A stretch of DNA of 64,000 bases from assembly GCF_035222375.1 (NCBI RefSeq), contig NC_085890.1, positions 496,001-560,000 of the forward strand, read 5' to 3'. Shown here piece by piece: positions 45,502 to 57,300 of the stretch (positions are counted from its first letter, which is position 1; the number at the start of each line of letters is the position of its first letter). The position numbers and the translations under genes were made by a program. This stretch comes from Podospora pseudocomata. Lineage: Eukaryota; Ascomycota; Sordariomycetes; Sordariales; Podosporaceae. The notes under the pieces were generated by a model that saw nothing but the letters and a program-made list of their open reading frames with translations, did no database searches and was not told where the DNA came from.

Positions 45502-46574
45502 TTACAAAGCAGCCCCAATTACAGCGGTGATCAACAAAGCCCCAGTCATAATCCACCAGTTGGCGGCATCTCGGCCAGCAGAATTTCCTCCATCACCCCC
45601 ACCTCCATTACCACCTTCGTTTCCTTCTTCATTGTCATTTCCTCCATCACCGCCATCACCACCATCGCCACCATTACCGCCATCATTACCGTCCTCGTCA
45701 TCGTCAACTTCCCTTTGCGAGGTGTTGACTCTCATGCACAGGAGTCTCTTCGGGGCATCAGTGGGAAAGCCGCCGTTGAGAGACCTTACCAACTGCACCG
45801 GTGCGTTGACAAGCATCATGTGGATGGCATTGTGATAGTTCTCGTATATGGTCTTGTTGTCGAGATCAGAGTACTCGTCGCTCTGCAGGGAGAAAAACAT
45901 TGACCCGGATCTTGCCTTGCTGAGATCCACAAACGTTCGACCAGGTAGCAGTCTTGAATCGGCCATGTACCCGAGAGATGCAGCACACTCTGGTGCATCT
46001 GTCCAGGTCCCACCAGGGTTCTGGCAAGGTCCACCGTTGTTCAAGCCTGTGCTTCTGATGATGGAGTTGACACAGTCCGGGCCTAAAATCGGAACACAGG
46101 AAGTGTCATCCGTATCTTCGTCAGTCCAGAGGTTGGTGATGTTGGCTGGCCAGCCACGGTCTGTCAGCAGGAACTGAACGGTGCAGAATGAATTGTTTCC
46201 CAATTCGGGAAGGGCTTCCGCAAGAGTGCTGTTTCGAGGAGCACCTCCCCATGTCAAGTCGTACGAGGTGCGGACGGTGAAGTCATCGGACCTGTTGTTG
46301 AATGGGTCGGTCAGGCTGTCACTTATGTTGACCCCTGTTACGAGCAACGCTTGTTAGTATACCACTTTTATGTTGGAGACAAGGTGGTAAACTTACGCCA
46401 TGTCCATTCGAGATCAGCAAGCGGAAGGACATCGGGGTACGGGTTGAAGGTGATGTTTCGAGTCGCGTTTGGGTTTTGGAGAGCCTGTTCTGCGATCTCA
46501 AGACGGGTTTGGGCAGATGCAAGCGTCAGGAGACTGGCGGCGGCTAGTGCCGTTGCTTTGGAGAAAGAATGCAT
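45502..46574 (-). CDS. Secreted, probably GPI-anchored protein of unknown family
   Basis: Exons 46574-46397 and 46334-45502 encode 336 aa. Residues 1-20 form a signal peptide (MHSFSKATALAAASLLTLASA). I preferred this Met to the one 11 codons upstream because it begins the signal. The ectodomain has many N-glycosylation sequons (NAT, NIT, NIS, NRS, NST, NNS, NIT, NKT), six or more cysteines (SFCTV, DTSCVP, PDCVNS, GPCQN, PECAAS, LLCMR) and the block NNGGPCQNPGGTWTDAPEC. A Gly/Asp/Asn/Glu repeat linker leads to a hydrophobic C-terminus (WWIMTGALLITAVIGAAL), as in GPI-anchored wall proteins. The 62-nt intron joins WTWR to VNISD. Function unknown. Confidence 0.85.
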
Positions 46575-47768
46575 CTTCACTGCGGCGTCTCTTGATTTGA
46601 GGTGCATGTTGATAAGCTACCCTGGGCTGGACCCAGCTGGATGCTGGGCTCTTTTATCCTCAACAGAGCCTCAGTCAAATTTCGACAAAGGCACACAGGG
46701 CTCTCAGTCGTCAGCCAAGTCGATATTCAGGCAGTGCGAGCGGCAATGCATCCTTCGACCAAAGGTTTGACAAGCTTGTGACAAACAGAGTGGCAGGGTT
46801 CACCGTCTGTGGAGGTCACAGTTGAGGGAAAAGTGCAACCTTCTCTTTAGGGTCATTGCCTACTGTCGAATCATTCGGTTTGTGTTCTTTTTCTGATCGA
46901 GTAACACGGCGAATGTTGGTGTTGTTGAAAGGGAGCAGTGATGATGGCCTAGGAATCCTTCTGCTCGAAACGACGTCAGCCAAGCCAAGATTTTCAACGG
47001 CTTTGACCTTTATGTATATTGCTGGGAATCAAAGCACCAACAGACAATGCAGACCCAAACATTCTCAACCTCGAGCACTGCCGACCACCCGGGCCTGGCA
47101 AGCATTACTGAGACAGACGTGAATGTTATGTCCGAGTTGGGCCGTTGCGACGTTGTAGCTGTGTAACCGGGAAGCCAAGGTTTGAGATCCGAGTGGACGA
47201 ATCAGCTAGGGAACCCAACCCTGGATGTAAGACAAGAGGCGATGTCTATGACGGTGTTTGCCGTATATTTTTGCGGCGTGGGTATAGTGTTGCTGGTATC
47301 TCGGTGAGCCACGAGCAACGAACATATCGCATCGACGATCGAGGTCCATCAGCTGCCAAAAGGGGAGGTGGCCTCTCTGAATTCAGGTGCCTGTCCGCTA
47401 GCTTTACTCGGAGGTTTTATACGCGTGAACGGGACGGGCGGGAAGGGTGCATAAGGCTGAGGGAGAAAGCTGGTGAAAATATGGGGAGGGATAGGGGAGT
47501 TTGTGCTCATGGGTTGGGTTGGATGTTTCTGTGTTTGCTGATGGAGTTATTCAGGCCAGCTTAGAGATACCTTACTTTCTTTCCACTTGAACTCATTTTC
47601 AACACTCCCGCGATAGGTAAATGTTTAGGACAATATTTCAATCTCATTTACACAACACTTCTTCCAGACCCGTCACGTTAAATTCAACCCCCCAATATTC
47701 AATCAGTGACATTCCAATCCCAACCCCCCTACACCAACCCAAACATCTCCTCCTCCCAATTCCCTCCT
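46575..47768. other. Intergenic between two secreted-protein genes
   Basis: About 1.2 kb: promoter of the 336-aa gene and 3' flank of the 145-aa gene. A plus-strand frame at 47145-47564 lacks any recognisable feature. No gene called. Confidence 0.5.
46651..46659 (-). promoter_or_regulatory. TATA-like element of the 336-aa secreted protein gene
   Basis: The minus strand reads GGATAAAAG about 77 bp before the chosen ATG, a good TATA match at a suitable distance. Confidence 0.45.
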
Positions 47769-48206
47769 CTACCCCTCCGTAAAAACAATCACAGCCCCAA
47801 CCTTCTGCACATTAGGAACATTGATGCAGATCCCGCTGTTCCCCTCCCCAAGCTCAATCTGCTCAGAGCAGTCCTGCGTTCCAAAAAGTCTCCACTTGAA
47901 CGTGCGGGGGTCGTCTTCCGGGAAGAGAAACCGGACGGCGGCGTTGTCAGGGGGTGCCTCGTCCCAGAGGGAGTTGACGTTGACGCAGGCGGCGAGGGTG
48001 GTTTCCCCTCCGGAGAGTGACTGCCCGTTGCCGTTGCCGCAGCCGTCGGGCCACCACTCGATCAGGTAGAGGGAGTTGGGGGGGATTTCGGTTGCTTGGC
48101 GGGTCGTGAGGGAGTGCCAGCTGGGGTTGGGGCTTGCTGGAGGGGGGAAGGAAGGGGTGGCGTGGGTGAGGGGGAGGAGGGCGGGGAGGAGGGTGATGGG
48201 TTTCAT
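47769..48206 (-). CDS. Small secreted four-cysteine protein
   Basis: Single exon, 145 aa. Residues 1-17 form a signal peptide (MKPITLLPALLPLTHA). A Pro/Ser-rich spacer ends in TTRQ, possibly a Kex2-like processing region. The mature part has four cysteines (56, 74, 113, 127), enough for two disulfides, in a compact Trp/Gly/Asn-rich domain (IEWWPDGCGNGN, CVNVNSLWDE, FKWRLFGTQDCSE, GICINVPNV, ending VIVFTEG). Size, signal and cysteines fit a small secreted protein or effector-like protein; no family recognised. TATA-like sequence lies about 115 bp upstream. Confidence 0.8.
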   Translation of the reverse strand: MKPITLLPALLPLTHATPSFPPPASPNPSWHSLTTRQATEIPPNSLYLIEWWPDGCGNGNGQSLSGGETTLAACVNVNSLWDEAPPDNAAVRFLFPEDDPRTFKWRLFGTQDCSEQIELGEGNSGICINVPNVQKVGAVIVFTEG

Positions 48207-48317
48207 TTTTGTTGTTTGTTGAAGTTATGATGACTGTAGGTGAAGGGGATAGATGGTCTGGAGGGAGTATAATGACAAGGTCCGAATCTTTGATGAGGGA
48301 GAGAGGCGGTCGATAGT

Positions 48318-48323
48318 CTTATA
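48318..48323 (-). promoter_or_regulatory. TATA element of the 145-aa secreted protein gene
   Basis: TATAAG on the minus strand, about 112-117 bp before the ATG at 48206. Confidence 0.45.
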
Positions 48324-49872
48324 GTTCCGTTTCGGCCATCTCTCTTTGATTGTTGAGACCCAGAGTCTAGGTATCACACCAAGGCTTTCCGGTCATGATT
48401 TCCCTCCCTTCTCAATCACAACTCCCAACCCGGTCACAAGCCTCGTCCGCAACTTCACAACATCTACAGTCAAATTTCTCGGTGATACTTCCATCTACCT
48501 CGTCAATCAAACCTCTACATCAACAACTGACGTCACTCTCACCTTCTTCACCCCCTTCTTCACCCCCCTCCCACCTCCCCGCAAAAGAAGATCTTGTGTC
48601 CTCCAAAAACAACCCACTGTACCCCTGACAATGAACGCAAAGGAGCCTCCCCGAGCGTGGGGTTGAATCCTCCTACCGACGATTCCTCTCTTTATTGCTG
48701 GGAAAATCAAGTTTTGATCGTCTTGGTATTCAAAGCTTTTACACTTCTGAAAAAAACCGCTGGCTGGTTCTAGTAAAGCGCCTGCATATCCGCCACGAGT
48801 GTCGAGAAGGGATTACAACAGAGGTAAGGCTGTAGCTGGACTGCGCCGCTGAGGCAAAACAGCTTCCCCGGAAAGAACGGCACTACGGCACGTTTGCCTG
48901 TTGGTTGACCGTCGCCGTTGCACTGGCGCATGGAGGCTCAACGGCTGTTGGTTCACTGTTGCAGAAAACTAATGCGTGGGCTGAATGACTACCAGGGTGC
49001 CCGAACCTGGAAAGATTCAGTTGGCAAACCTGCAGCGGTGAATCTTTCCGATGATCGATCGGAGAATTTGCTAGGCGAGTGTCAGTTAGGCGTAACCAGT
49101 CTTGTGGGTGTCAGGTTATGGGGAGGTGATAATCATTGATTGACATCTGGGGGATTTGCTGAGTAGGAGGAGGATGGTTGTTGGGACCAATAGTAAGGAG
49201 TAAGTGTTGGGATCCACAGTGTTGATTTTTCAGCTGGTAAATCCGCCAGCCTAAGTTGAAGCCTTGGACAAACTTCTTCCCTTTGACTCTAAGTTGACCG
49301 TTCCTGCATCTGGTTATGCCTAGCATAGGGAATATGGGCTGATATGTCGAAAAAAACCGGTTCAGCATGCCATCAGACTTGCTGTTAAGTCCCAACAAGC
49401 TCTATTGGTAAAGAGAACAACTCTTGGCTCTCGTATACCAAGCCTTATACGCCGCAGCTTCAGCCGCCAACACCATATCTGCCTGCAGGATGGGCAAAAG
49501 AGGGCGTGGACACACTGTAGCCTCGACGATTTAAGGGCAACTGACCTTGCATCGCCGATCTGTAGAGCCTCAAAAGTTGAGGATCAACAAGTTCATTCCC
49601 TAGAATGAACCCATGCACTTGTGCGTCCTGCTCCATTGAGCCACGATGTCTCAAGAACCAACAATGTCTTCGTCCGAGACGGACATGTTAGGATACTCGA
49701 AGATACTTGTAGGTCACAACAATGACTTGCCAGGAACTTTGTGATGTCATCATCAAAAGATTGGAGTTTTCGGCATCAAATCCGCGTCAACCGAAGATGA
49801 TAGTCGAGGAAAACATCAAAGTGTAAGAAGAGGAGATGGACAAAAGGAGAGAGCAGTTCGCCGTAAAGTTGG

Positions 49873-49878
49873 TATAAA
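49873..49878 (+). promoter_or_regulatory. TATA box of the 344-aa secreted protein gene
   Basis: TATAAA 107 bp before the ATG at 49980, followed by a C/A-rich leader ending CCCACCATG. Confidence 0.55.
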
Positions 49879-49979
49879 GATCAAGAGATCTTGACTTTCA
49901 CCAGGACCATTTCCATCTCCAGACCATCACACTTCCATCCATCTCAAGCCTTCTGAACATTCAGAGCCCCTATCCCACC

Positions 49980-51075
49980 ATGAAGAACGCCGTCCTTCTC
50001 TCCGCCGCCTTAGGCGTTGCCTCGTCACAGGTTATCAACTGGTGCAAAGACGAGGATTGCTCCGATTGCCCATCCTCAGTCATTTCGGGAGAGTCGCGTG
50101 GTAAGTTTTGCTTCTCATGTCCTTCCCTCTGAAGACCGGAAAGCTGACCTCCCGAATGCAGTCCCCGAATGTGTCATCTATGACACCGATGTCGTCTTTG
50201 GAGGTCAAGGCTTCAACGAAGGCTCAGGCGGCAACCTTCTCTACGAGGTCTTTGGCAACTATGCCGACGCTCCTTGTGGTGATGACGGCCCCGGCGCAAT
50301 TCTCATTCGCTCTCCTGCCTCCCTAGCCAGCGTCGGCTGCGGCAATCTCAAGAAATGGCGCAATGATCCCGGCTGTGACCGCGCTCCCATTGAGATGGAG
50401 GAGACCTTCATGGTCCAGTACTGCTGCGGCTTCGACGAGTGCAACCCTCTCGGAATCCCCTATGACAAGAAGAGGAACATCATGATTGGCGGCCACACCC
50501 GGCGCGATTCTTCACTCCCCTTCGGGATCTCTGCTCGAAGCTCGGGTAGCGGTGGGCTGTACTTGCAGTTCAAAAACGGCACCATCATCCCTCCCAAGGA
50601 GGTCGGATACCCCCCCGAATCCCTTGCTGCCCGGGCCAAGAAGATGAACCGCCGCTGCGAAGGGTATGAGCAAGACTCCTATACCGCGAGTGGACAGCCT
50701 TACTACAAGACTTTTGAGACGGAACTTGTTGGTAGCACCATCGCCCCCTCGAGCGAAGACCGGACCATTGAGGTGAGGCATTCTCGCTCAGTTGAAGTCC
50801 GCACGACTTTCTCTGTGTCTGTCGGTGACCCGCTTGGAATTGTGTCGGCTTCGGTCGGGTTCGAGTTCGCCACGACTGAGACGCAGGAGATCACTTACCC
50901 GCTGTTGGTTCCTGCTGGAGTGAGCGGGACGGCTGGCTTCACGCCCGTGTACATTTGCACCAGCGGAACCTTGAAAGATTGTGATGGCAACACTACGAAC
51001 GAGGAAGAGAGTTGCACGGCTTGGTTAAATGACAACGGAGATATCCAGGGGGATTGGCAGGTTGTGGAGTCTTGA
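49980..51075 (+). CDS. Secreted cysteine-rich protein with a beta-strand-rich C-terminal region, unknown family
   Basis: Exons 49980-50100 and 50162-51075 encode 344 aa. The true start lies in a short first exon with a signal peptide (MKNAVLLSAALGVASSQ) and a CKDEDCSDC cluster. The splice gives ESR-VPEC. The N-terminal half has further cysteines (DAPCGDDGPGA, SVGCGNL, GCDRAP, QYCCGFDECNP), suggesting several disulfides. The C-terminal half alternates polar and hydrophobic residues (VEVRTTFSVSV, GIVSASVGFEFATTETQEITYPLLVPAGVSG), then closes with YICTSGTLKDCDGN and SCTAWLND. Such Ser/Thr-alternating strands are seen in beta-rich extracellular folds, including aerolysin-like ones, but I cannot assign it. 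Known to me only as fungal hypothetical proteins. Confidence 0.85.
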
Positions 51076-52089
51076 GCATAGATGTGAGAGAAGAATAGTT
51101 CCGAAAGCTGAATCGTAAAGAGTTTGTAAACCTTGTCATTTGATGTTTGTGTATGTTGGAGAGAAGCTGGGCTTGGGTCATGAAGAGCATGTCAAAATCT
51201 TGGCAGGGACCAGCAACCATGTGGCCCGTGCTGATGCTTGGTTTGGACCCCGCTTGATCGACCCACTCCCAGCCTTGATGGTGGGGTTGATGAGAGCTTC
51301 GATGTTGATGATCCACACTTTTGACTTTGTGTTCCTCCACGTCAAACTCTTGGTCAGCTGTTTCTCTACAAGCCCGGAAGAATCACAGACATTTCGATGA
51401 CCGAGCGTTGTAAGTTGTGCTCACTGAAACATTCTGGAATTCCATAATAATTAACTCATACTCGGACCCCGTAACTCTCTTGATCGACGTTTGTGAAATG
51501 CCTCTCCTACTGGCTCTCCGGTGTCACAGCATGATCGACAGCTTATACAACGATAGGAACAATAGATTAAGGGGAATATATATATGATGTGCGAGGGGCG
51601 CAGCGGCTCGGATCGCCCTGGCCACTCAAATCGACACGCTCTCCGACAAGCTGCATGAGCTGTGCTCGTAGACCAAGCATGTTGCGGTGAAGCACGTTCC
51701 TCAACCTCGTTTCGTGCCACGAGGGGCCTTGAGATATATGTCGTGTGTTTTAACTGGCAAAATCTGGCGGTGAAACAATGGCTTCGCTGTAGTCGTTTGA
51801 CATTGCCACACTTGCCGCCCCGTTGGTGCTCCCTCTTCGAGGCTTGAGCTACCACGTCGATTGTCATTTGTGCAAAAGTTTCCGTCTGATTGTTCATTTC
51901 ACCGCTGGGTAAACTATCTATCCTATTTACCAACACAATCCGTTGGGTAGTTCAGCTGAGCTCATCTGGACACATGCGGGGCGCCATATAATAGGAAAAC
52001 TTCCACTCTTTTCCTTCTGGGGACTTGCTACACCACACTTCTCAAAACCCACTATCCCCTGGGTCGTAGATAAGAACGACAACACCATC
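51076..52089. other. Intergenic, secreted protein to aminotransferase
   Basis: About 1 kb; 3' flank and promoter. No gene supported. Confidence 0.55.
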
Positions 52090-53634
52090 ATGTCCAACCC
52101 TTTAGGTTTTGGGAACAGAAAGTTCTCCATCAATAGGAACACGGGCGTTCCTAGACCTGCCCGCCGTTTCTCCAATACCGAGCCTGGTATCAACGGTATG
52201 CAAACACCATTTGTCTTGCCCCCAAGTCTTGGCGACAGTTACTGATGCAGTCCACAGAGGCCAGTTCCAAGATCCACAGGCAGTTTCGTGCTGCTCATGA
52301 GGGCCATCTTCCTCATGCCGGTCTGGATGCCACCAGGGCTTCTACCGGTGTTGTTTGGTGTACCGAGCGAGCAGCCGAGCATGGCTTCCTCGATGAGCCT
52401 GACAAATGGGCAAACCTAGGTCGTATGTAACCCCCTTCATGTTCTTCTTGAAGCGTCACTAACAAACCCAACAGAGGGTGCCCCTGAAGTGGAAGATGAC
52501 ATTGAAGGCTGCTTCCCCCGGCCCAAGACCATTGACATCAGCCTCGGCAGCCGTGAATACGGCCCAACTGCCGGAATCAAGCCTCTCCGTGAAGCCGTAG
52601 CCAACCTCTACAACGCGATGCACCGCCAGGGCAAAACCAGTCAATACACCTGGGAGAACGTCGCCATCGTCCCCGGCGGCCGTGCTGGTCTCATTCGGAT
52701 TGCCGCCGTTCTGAACAACGCCTACGTCGGCTTCTTCATCCCCGACTACACCGCCTACAACGAAATGCTCTCCCTCTTCAAGAACTTCGCCGCCATTCCC
52801 GTCCCCTTGTCCGAGGAAGACGGCTACCACATCCACCCCGACAAGATCGCCGAGGAGATCGCCCGCGGCACCTCCGTCATCATCACCTCCAACCCCCGCA
52901 ACCCAACCGGCCTTGTCGTCGCCAACCCCGAGCTCGCCGAAATCCAAGACATCTGTCGTGAGCGCGCCACCCTCGTCAGCGACGAGTTCTACTCTGGGTA
53001 CAACTACACCTCCAACTGCGACGGAACCTCCATCTCCGCCGCCGAGAACGTAATCGACGTCGACGAGGACGACGTGCTCATCATCGACGGCCTGACCAAG
53101 CGGTTCCGCCTCCCAGGCTGGCGTGTCGCTTGGATCCTCGGCCCAAAGGAATTCATCAAAGCCATCGGCTCCTGCGGTTCCTACCTCGACGGCGGCACCA
53201 ACGTCCCCTTCCAGGAGGCCGCCATCCCCATGCTCGAGCCGTCTCTCGTCAAGAAGGAGATGCAGGCTCTTCAGCAACACTTCAAGGAGAAGCGTGACTA
53301 TGTCGTCGAGCGCCTCCGCGGGATGGGATTTACTATCCGCCACGTGCCTGATTCCACGTTCTACATCTGGCTGAACCTCGAGGGGCTGCCCGGCCCGATC
53401 TCGGACGGGCTGAACTTTTTCCAGGCGTGTCTCGAGGAGAAGGTGATTGTTGTTCCGGGGATCTTCTTTGACTTGAACCCGGCGAGGAGGAGGGATTTGT
53501 TTGACAGCCCGTGTCATCACTTTGTGCGGTTTTCATACGGGCCCAAGATGGACGTGCTGAAGATGGGGTGTGATGGGATCGAGAGGGTGGTGAACAAGTT
53601 TAAGAAGTTGGTTAGCCACCCCAACTATAAGTAA
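52090..53634 (+). CDS. Fold-type I PLP-dependent aminotransferase (class I/II)
   Basis: Exons 52090-52195, 52258-52422 and 52475-53634 encode 476 aa. Seen: N-terminal leader of about 40 residues, conserved WANLGQGAPEV (across the second splice, which decides the donor GTATGT at 52423), substrate block GSREYGPTAGIKPLREAVANLY, PLP-phosphate region VPGGRAGLIRI, SNPRNPTG with Asn230, DEFYSGYNY, and the Schiff-base lysine Lys299 in DGLTKRFRLPGWRVAW. The C-terminal block contains HHFVRFSYGP with the substrate-binding Arg. The family transfers amino groups between amino and 2-oxo acids; the substrate cannot be told from sequence. It resembles bacterial-type aspartate/alanine-like enzymes more than Aat1/Alt1. 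Convergent with alg2. Confidence 0.92.
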
Positions 53635-53831
53635 GGGTTTGCAGACGGGGGGAAGATGATGATACTGGGGAGAAGCAAAACAGGGAAGAGGTTAGGATAA
53701 CAAAGCAAACTGGGCCTTTAGGTAGAACACGGTCATTAATTAGAGTCAAATAGACGGTCACTCTTTGTTGCCGCATATGGCCTGAAGTTGATACACATCT
53801 CCCCCCTATTGTACATCCCTCCATTTATTAT

Positions 53832-55348
53832 CTACAACTTCACCGCCGGCGTCCTAACCAACCACAACCCTATCCCCACCCCTATCGCCCCCGTAATCCC
53901 CGCCATCACCACCAACACCAATCCCAAAGCCCCCGCCCCTTTGGCATCCACCCCCTCTATCTCCTCGAACACACCTTCCAACTGCCTCGCCATTTCCGTC
54001 TCCGCAAAATTCTCCCTCACCCTCTTCTTCCCCTCCTCCCCCATCTCCCTCAACTCTCCCTCCCCCATCCGCTCAACAACGCGCTCCATAACCTCCCTCC
54101 ACAACTCGGGCTCCCCAGCCCTCAACCACCCCGTCCTCCCCTCAACAACAGTCTCCAACGGCCCCCCGCTATCCGCCGCCAAAACCGGCACCCCCCTCAG
54201 CATAGCCTCCAGCGGCACAATCCCAAAGTGCTCCTCCCTCGGCGTATAAACCAGCAACTTTGCACTCTTTAACAAAATCTCCTTCAGCGCATTCGGCACC
54301 GACAGCAGAAACAAGACTTCCACATCCTCTATGCTCGAGTTCAGCGCGCTGACCACCGTTTTGACAGTAGCAGACTTCAACCCCAGTTTCTCGCACAGGC
54401 TGACTAGATCAGCATGGTAAGAGACGTTCTCGTGCACCCTCGCGTCATACCCCCCGGCAACGACAAGCTTTGATTTCTGTCGGGCGGGAGCGGGGAGGAG
54501 GGCGAACGCTTGGATGGCGAGGGCGATGTTTTTTTTGCGTTCGAAGCGGTTGATACTCAAAATGATCGACTTCTCCGACTGCCCCCATTTAATCGGTTGG
54601 GTTTCTTCGTCGGAGGAGGAGGAGGAGGGAAGGGAGGTGTTGATGCAGGGGTAGACAATTTTAAGCTGATCGGCTGGATAACCCGGCCAAGTCTTCGCAA
54701 CGACCGACTTTGTGAAATTCGAGTTGACCGCCGTCGAGGTCGCAAAGCCCATGGACCATTGCTCCAGCGCATCAAACGGGATCCGATAGAGTCTCTTGAA
54801 CAGCGACGAGTTTCGGTTTTGGACGAGGAGCAAATCGGGGAAGTGGCAGTAAAAGAATATCGGTGTCTGTGGCCGCAAGAGGGAGAGGAGGGGTACGCCG
54901 GCGGAGAGCTGGTCGATGAAGAAGCCCGAAGGGTTTATCATGGAGAGTTCCGAGGTCAAGAGAGTAATAGACAAGATGAGGTGGATCTGGCGGAGGATGG
55001 CGCAGAGGATGGAGAAGCGGCCGAGGATGGAAGGGGGGATGACGGTGTTGCCTCTTACGCGGACGTCGAGGGTTCCTGTTTACACATAACCATTATTAGC
55101 ATCCTCAGTCCGGTAGATAGACGTAAGTGGAACGAACCATCCCTAGCCTCATCAAAACAATGCCCTGGATCGCAATGGCTAGTAAAAATCACCACCTTGC
55201 ACCCTCTCTTCTGCAGCCCAACCGCCGCATCGACAACCAACCTCTCGGCGCCGCCTATCCCGAGGTCTGGATGTAGAAAGACAATCGTTTTCTGCTTTTT
55301 CTCTCCCACTTTCCCATCCCCTGTTTCATCTTTCGTTCCCTTCGCCAT
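53832..55348 (-). CDS. alg2: Alpha-1,3/1,6-mannosyltransferase Alg2
   Basis: Exons 55348-55138 and 55075-53832 encode 484 aa. Alg2 adds the second and third mannoses to the dolichol-linked oligosaccharide on the cytosolic ER face, using GDP-mannose. Seen: Rossmann start IVFLHPDLGIGGAERLVVDAA, CHFPDLLLV, RIPFDALEQWSMGFA, NSNFTKSV, INRFERKKNI (the R-F-E-x-K-K signature of Alg2), YTPREEHFGIVPLEAM with the E-x7-E pair Glu352 and Glu360 of GT4 enzymes, and a C-terminal hydrophobic segment (GALGLVLVVMAGITGAIGVGIGLWLV) as membrane anchor. The 62-nt intron follows DEARDG. An unusual Ser run (SSSSSDEE) sits mid-protein. Length matches yeast Alg2 (503 aa). Confidence 0.96.
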
Positions 55349-56505
55349 AGCCGCCTGCTAGTCTTGCCGTTGACAATTCTCTTTTGCGACAGCAAAAGTT
55401 GCGACAAGGCTGTCTTAATGAACCAGCGAGTCCCGCTGACGTCGCATAGCCAGCCAACGTACCCAGGTCCTCCCGGCAGGCAAATTGCACTTCCTGAAAG
55501 AGGGGGGTCGACGTTTAGCTAAGCTTTTCCTTCCTTGGCAAGGATCTTATCATTATCTCTGATAAGATGAAATAGATAACACCTCCCCCCTCCACAAGCC
55601 TCACCTCTTACCTTGTCGTTGTCAGTGTGCCTGTCACATGCCACCATTTCTCACACCTGTTCGATCACGAGACTACCACTCTGTACGCATTTCCCAACCC
55701 CCAAAGTGGATATGGGCAAGGAAAGAGAGGGATCCAGAACACCTGCCTCAGGTCTCACCGCTCCCTCCCGTTCCCGCTAGCTATGTCCCGACCCCCATTC
55801 CCGAGTCCCCACTTCCGACGACCGAAAGCCTCTCTCTCTCCCGGCCGGGCAGCCGGCTTCCGAATGTCACGCAACTAAAAACCGCCTCTTCTACAAGCCA
55901 ACATCGCCACTCAGGCACCGTAAACCCATCCGGCTTCCTCTCCCGTCTCGCCCAGCAGCCCAGCCCAGCCTAGCCCAACCAGCCGGTTTGCCTGATGGGG
56001 GCCCAACCCGCCCTTCAGTTTGTCGCACACTGTGCGAGACACCCTTCTCATGAGGAATAGTATGTGTAGCAGTCGTCTAACCCTTGCCCCATGCACGTAG
56101 GGGCTCCTCCTATGGAGCCAGCCAGCACATTGGGTCAGGGGGAGTCAGTCAGTCATCGTCAATCCTCTACTATGCCTCCGTTTCGGTCCGGGGTTCCTCC
56201 TACCGGTTACTATTCATGTGTTATTCCTGCCGCGTGTATCGCGGTAAAGACAGTAAGCAATACATGAATACGTGGCGTGCATATCACCATACCCATCATC
56301 AACAGCCAATAGTCAATCAAGAGCATGAAACCACAAAAGACGTGAATTTAACATCCCCCAACCCATCTATCCATGATCCATACCCCTGTCCCCTATCCAA
56401 ATCCAATGCATGAATGAGTAAAACACCACCTCCAGAAAAGATAGAATCTAGTAACAAAACACCCAAAACAACCACAACTGTGAATATCAATATTTATCTT
56501 CTTTC

Positions 56506-56585
<80 letters not shown>

Positions 56586-57300
56586 CCACTATATAAAAAT
56601 AATCTCGCCCCCTTTCCCTTCACAGACCATACAGGGCAAGGGTGGTAAAACTATACACTTGAATCTAAAAAAAAAGCCGAAAAAAAAACCAGGTATTGTA
56701 ACAAAACTGAGCGGGTTTCAGTAATCAAGGATAAAAACACTCTCAATATCTTGATTGATTCTGATCGTTGTGCTTGTCATTTTGTTTCTGCCCTTGAAAG
56801 AAGAGAAAGAAAAAAACGCCCAATGTGCAATTGTTGTTGTTTGTTGTAATTGTTGTTGTGTGCTTGTCCCACCACCCATTTGTGCTTGTCCATTTGTCCC
56901 CGATGCAAGAGAAAAAAAAACCCTGCTATGATTGAAAACCAGAGAGAGCACCTCTCTCACTCATCCCCCAATCATCTGTGTGGCCCATCGTCCATCATCA
57001 TCACCCATCCCTCTCATTCACTTCGTCATCCCAATCAATGCAAACTCTCTCATCAAAGAAACTGCTTGTAAAACGCCCACACCCCCATTTCCTTCCCAGA
57101 ATAAAAATTCTTTGCAAAAAAATGCTGGCAGTCTGTCTGCAACAGGTCTAGTAAAAACACCCACGGGGCCCCGTGTAAATGCCATGATTGAACAACGCGT
57201 AGACAAGAGAAAAAACAGATTCGAAAAAAGAAAAACTCGACCGCAATTTCCCTTGAAACAATCCATGTATCTTGCAACACGCCCGCTTGTAGTGACCGGC
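55349..57300. other. Intergenic, alg2 to CaMKK gene
   Basis: About 1.95 kb containing the alg2 promoter, a CAGCC-rich tract at 55952-55984, the (CAA)n tract and the 3' flank of the kinase gene. No gene supported. Confidence 0.55.
56505..56586. repeat. (CAA)n microsatellite
   Basis: About 27 uninterrupted CAA units. It lies about 715 bp past the stop of the kinase gene and is not inside a supported gene. Confidence 0.95.

Larger units (their letters stand above)
48207..49979. other. Divergent region between two secreted-protein genes
   Basis: About 1.8 kb. Contains promoters of both flanking genes. Near 49400 a sequence resembles a tRNA D-arm but has no B-box, so I do not call a tRNA. No gene supported. 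Confidence 0.5.

Noticed and set aside
47145-47564. 139-codon plus-strand frame
   Set aside because: Arg/Cys-rich, no recognised motif, no convincing start or introns.
49390-49460. Sequence resembling a tRNA D-arm (AAGCTCTATTGGTA)
   Set aside because: There is no B-box, no T-arm and no acceptor stem downstream.
52459-53520. 353-codon minus-strand frame
   Set aside because: Antisense shadow of the aminotransferase; Gly/Val/Asp-rich translation with no family features.
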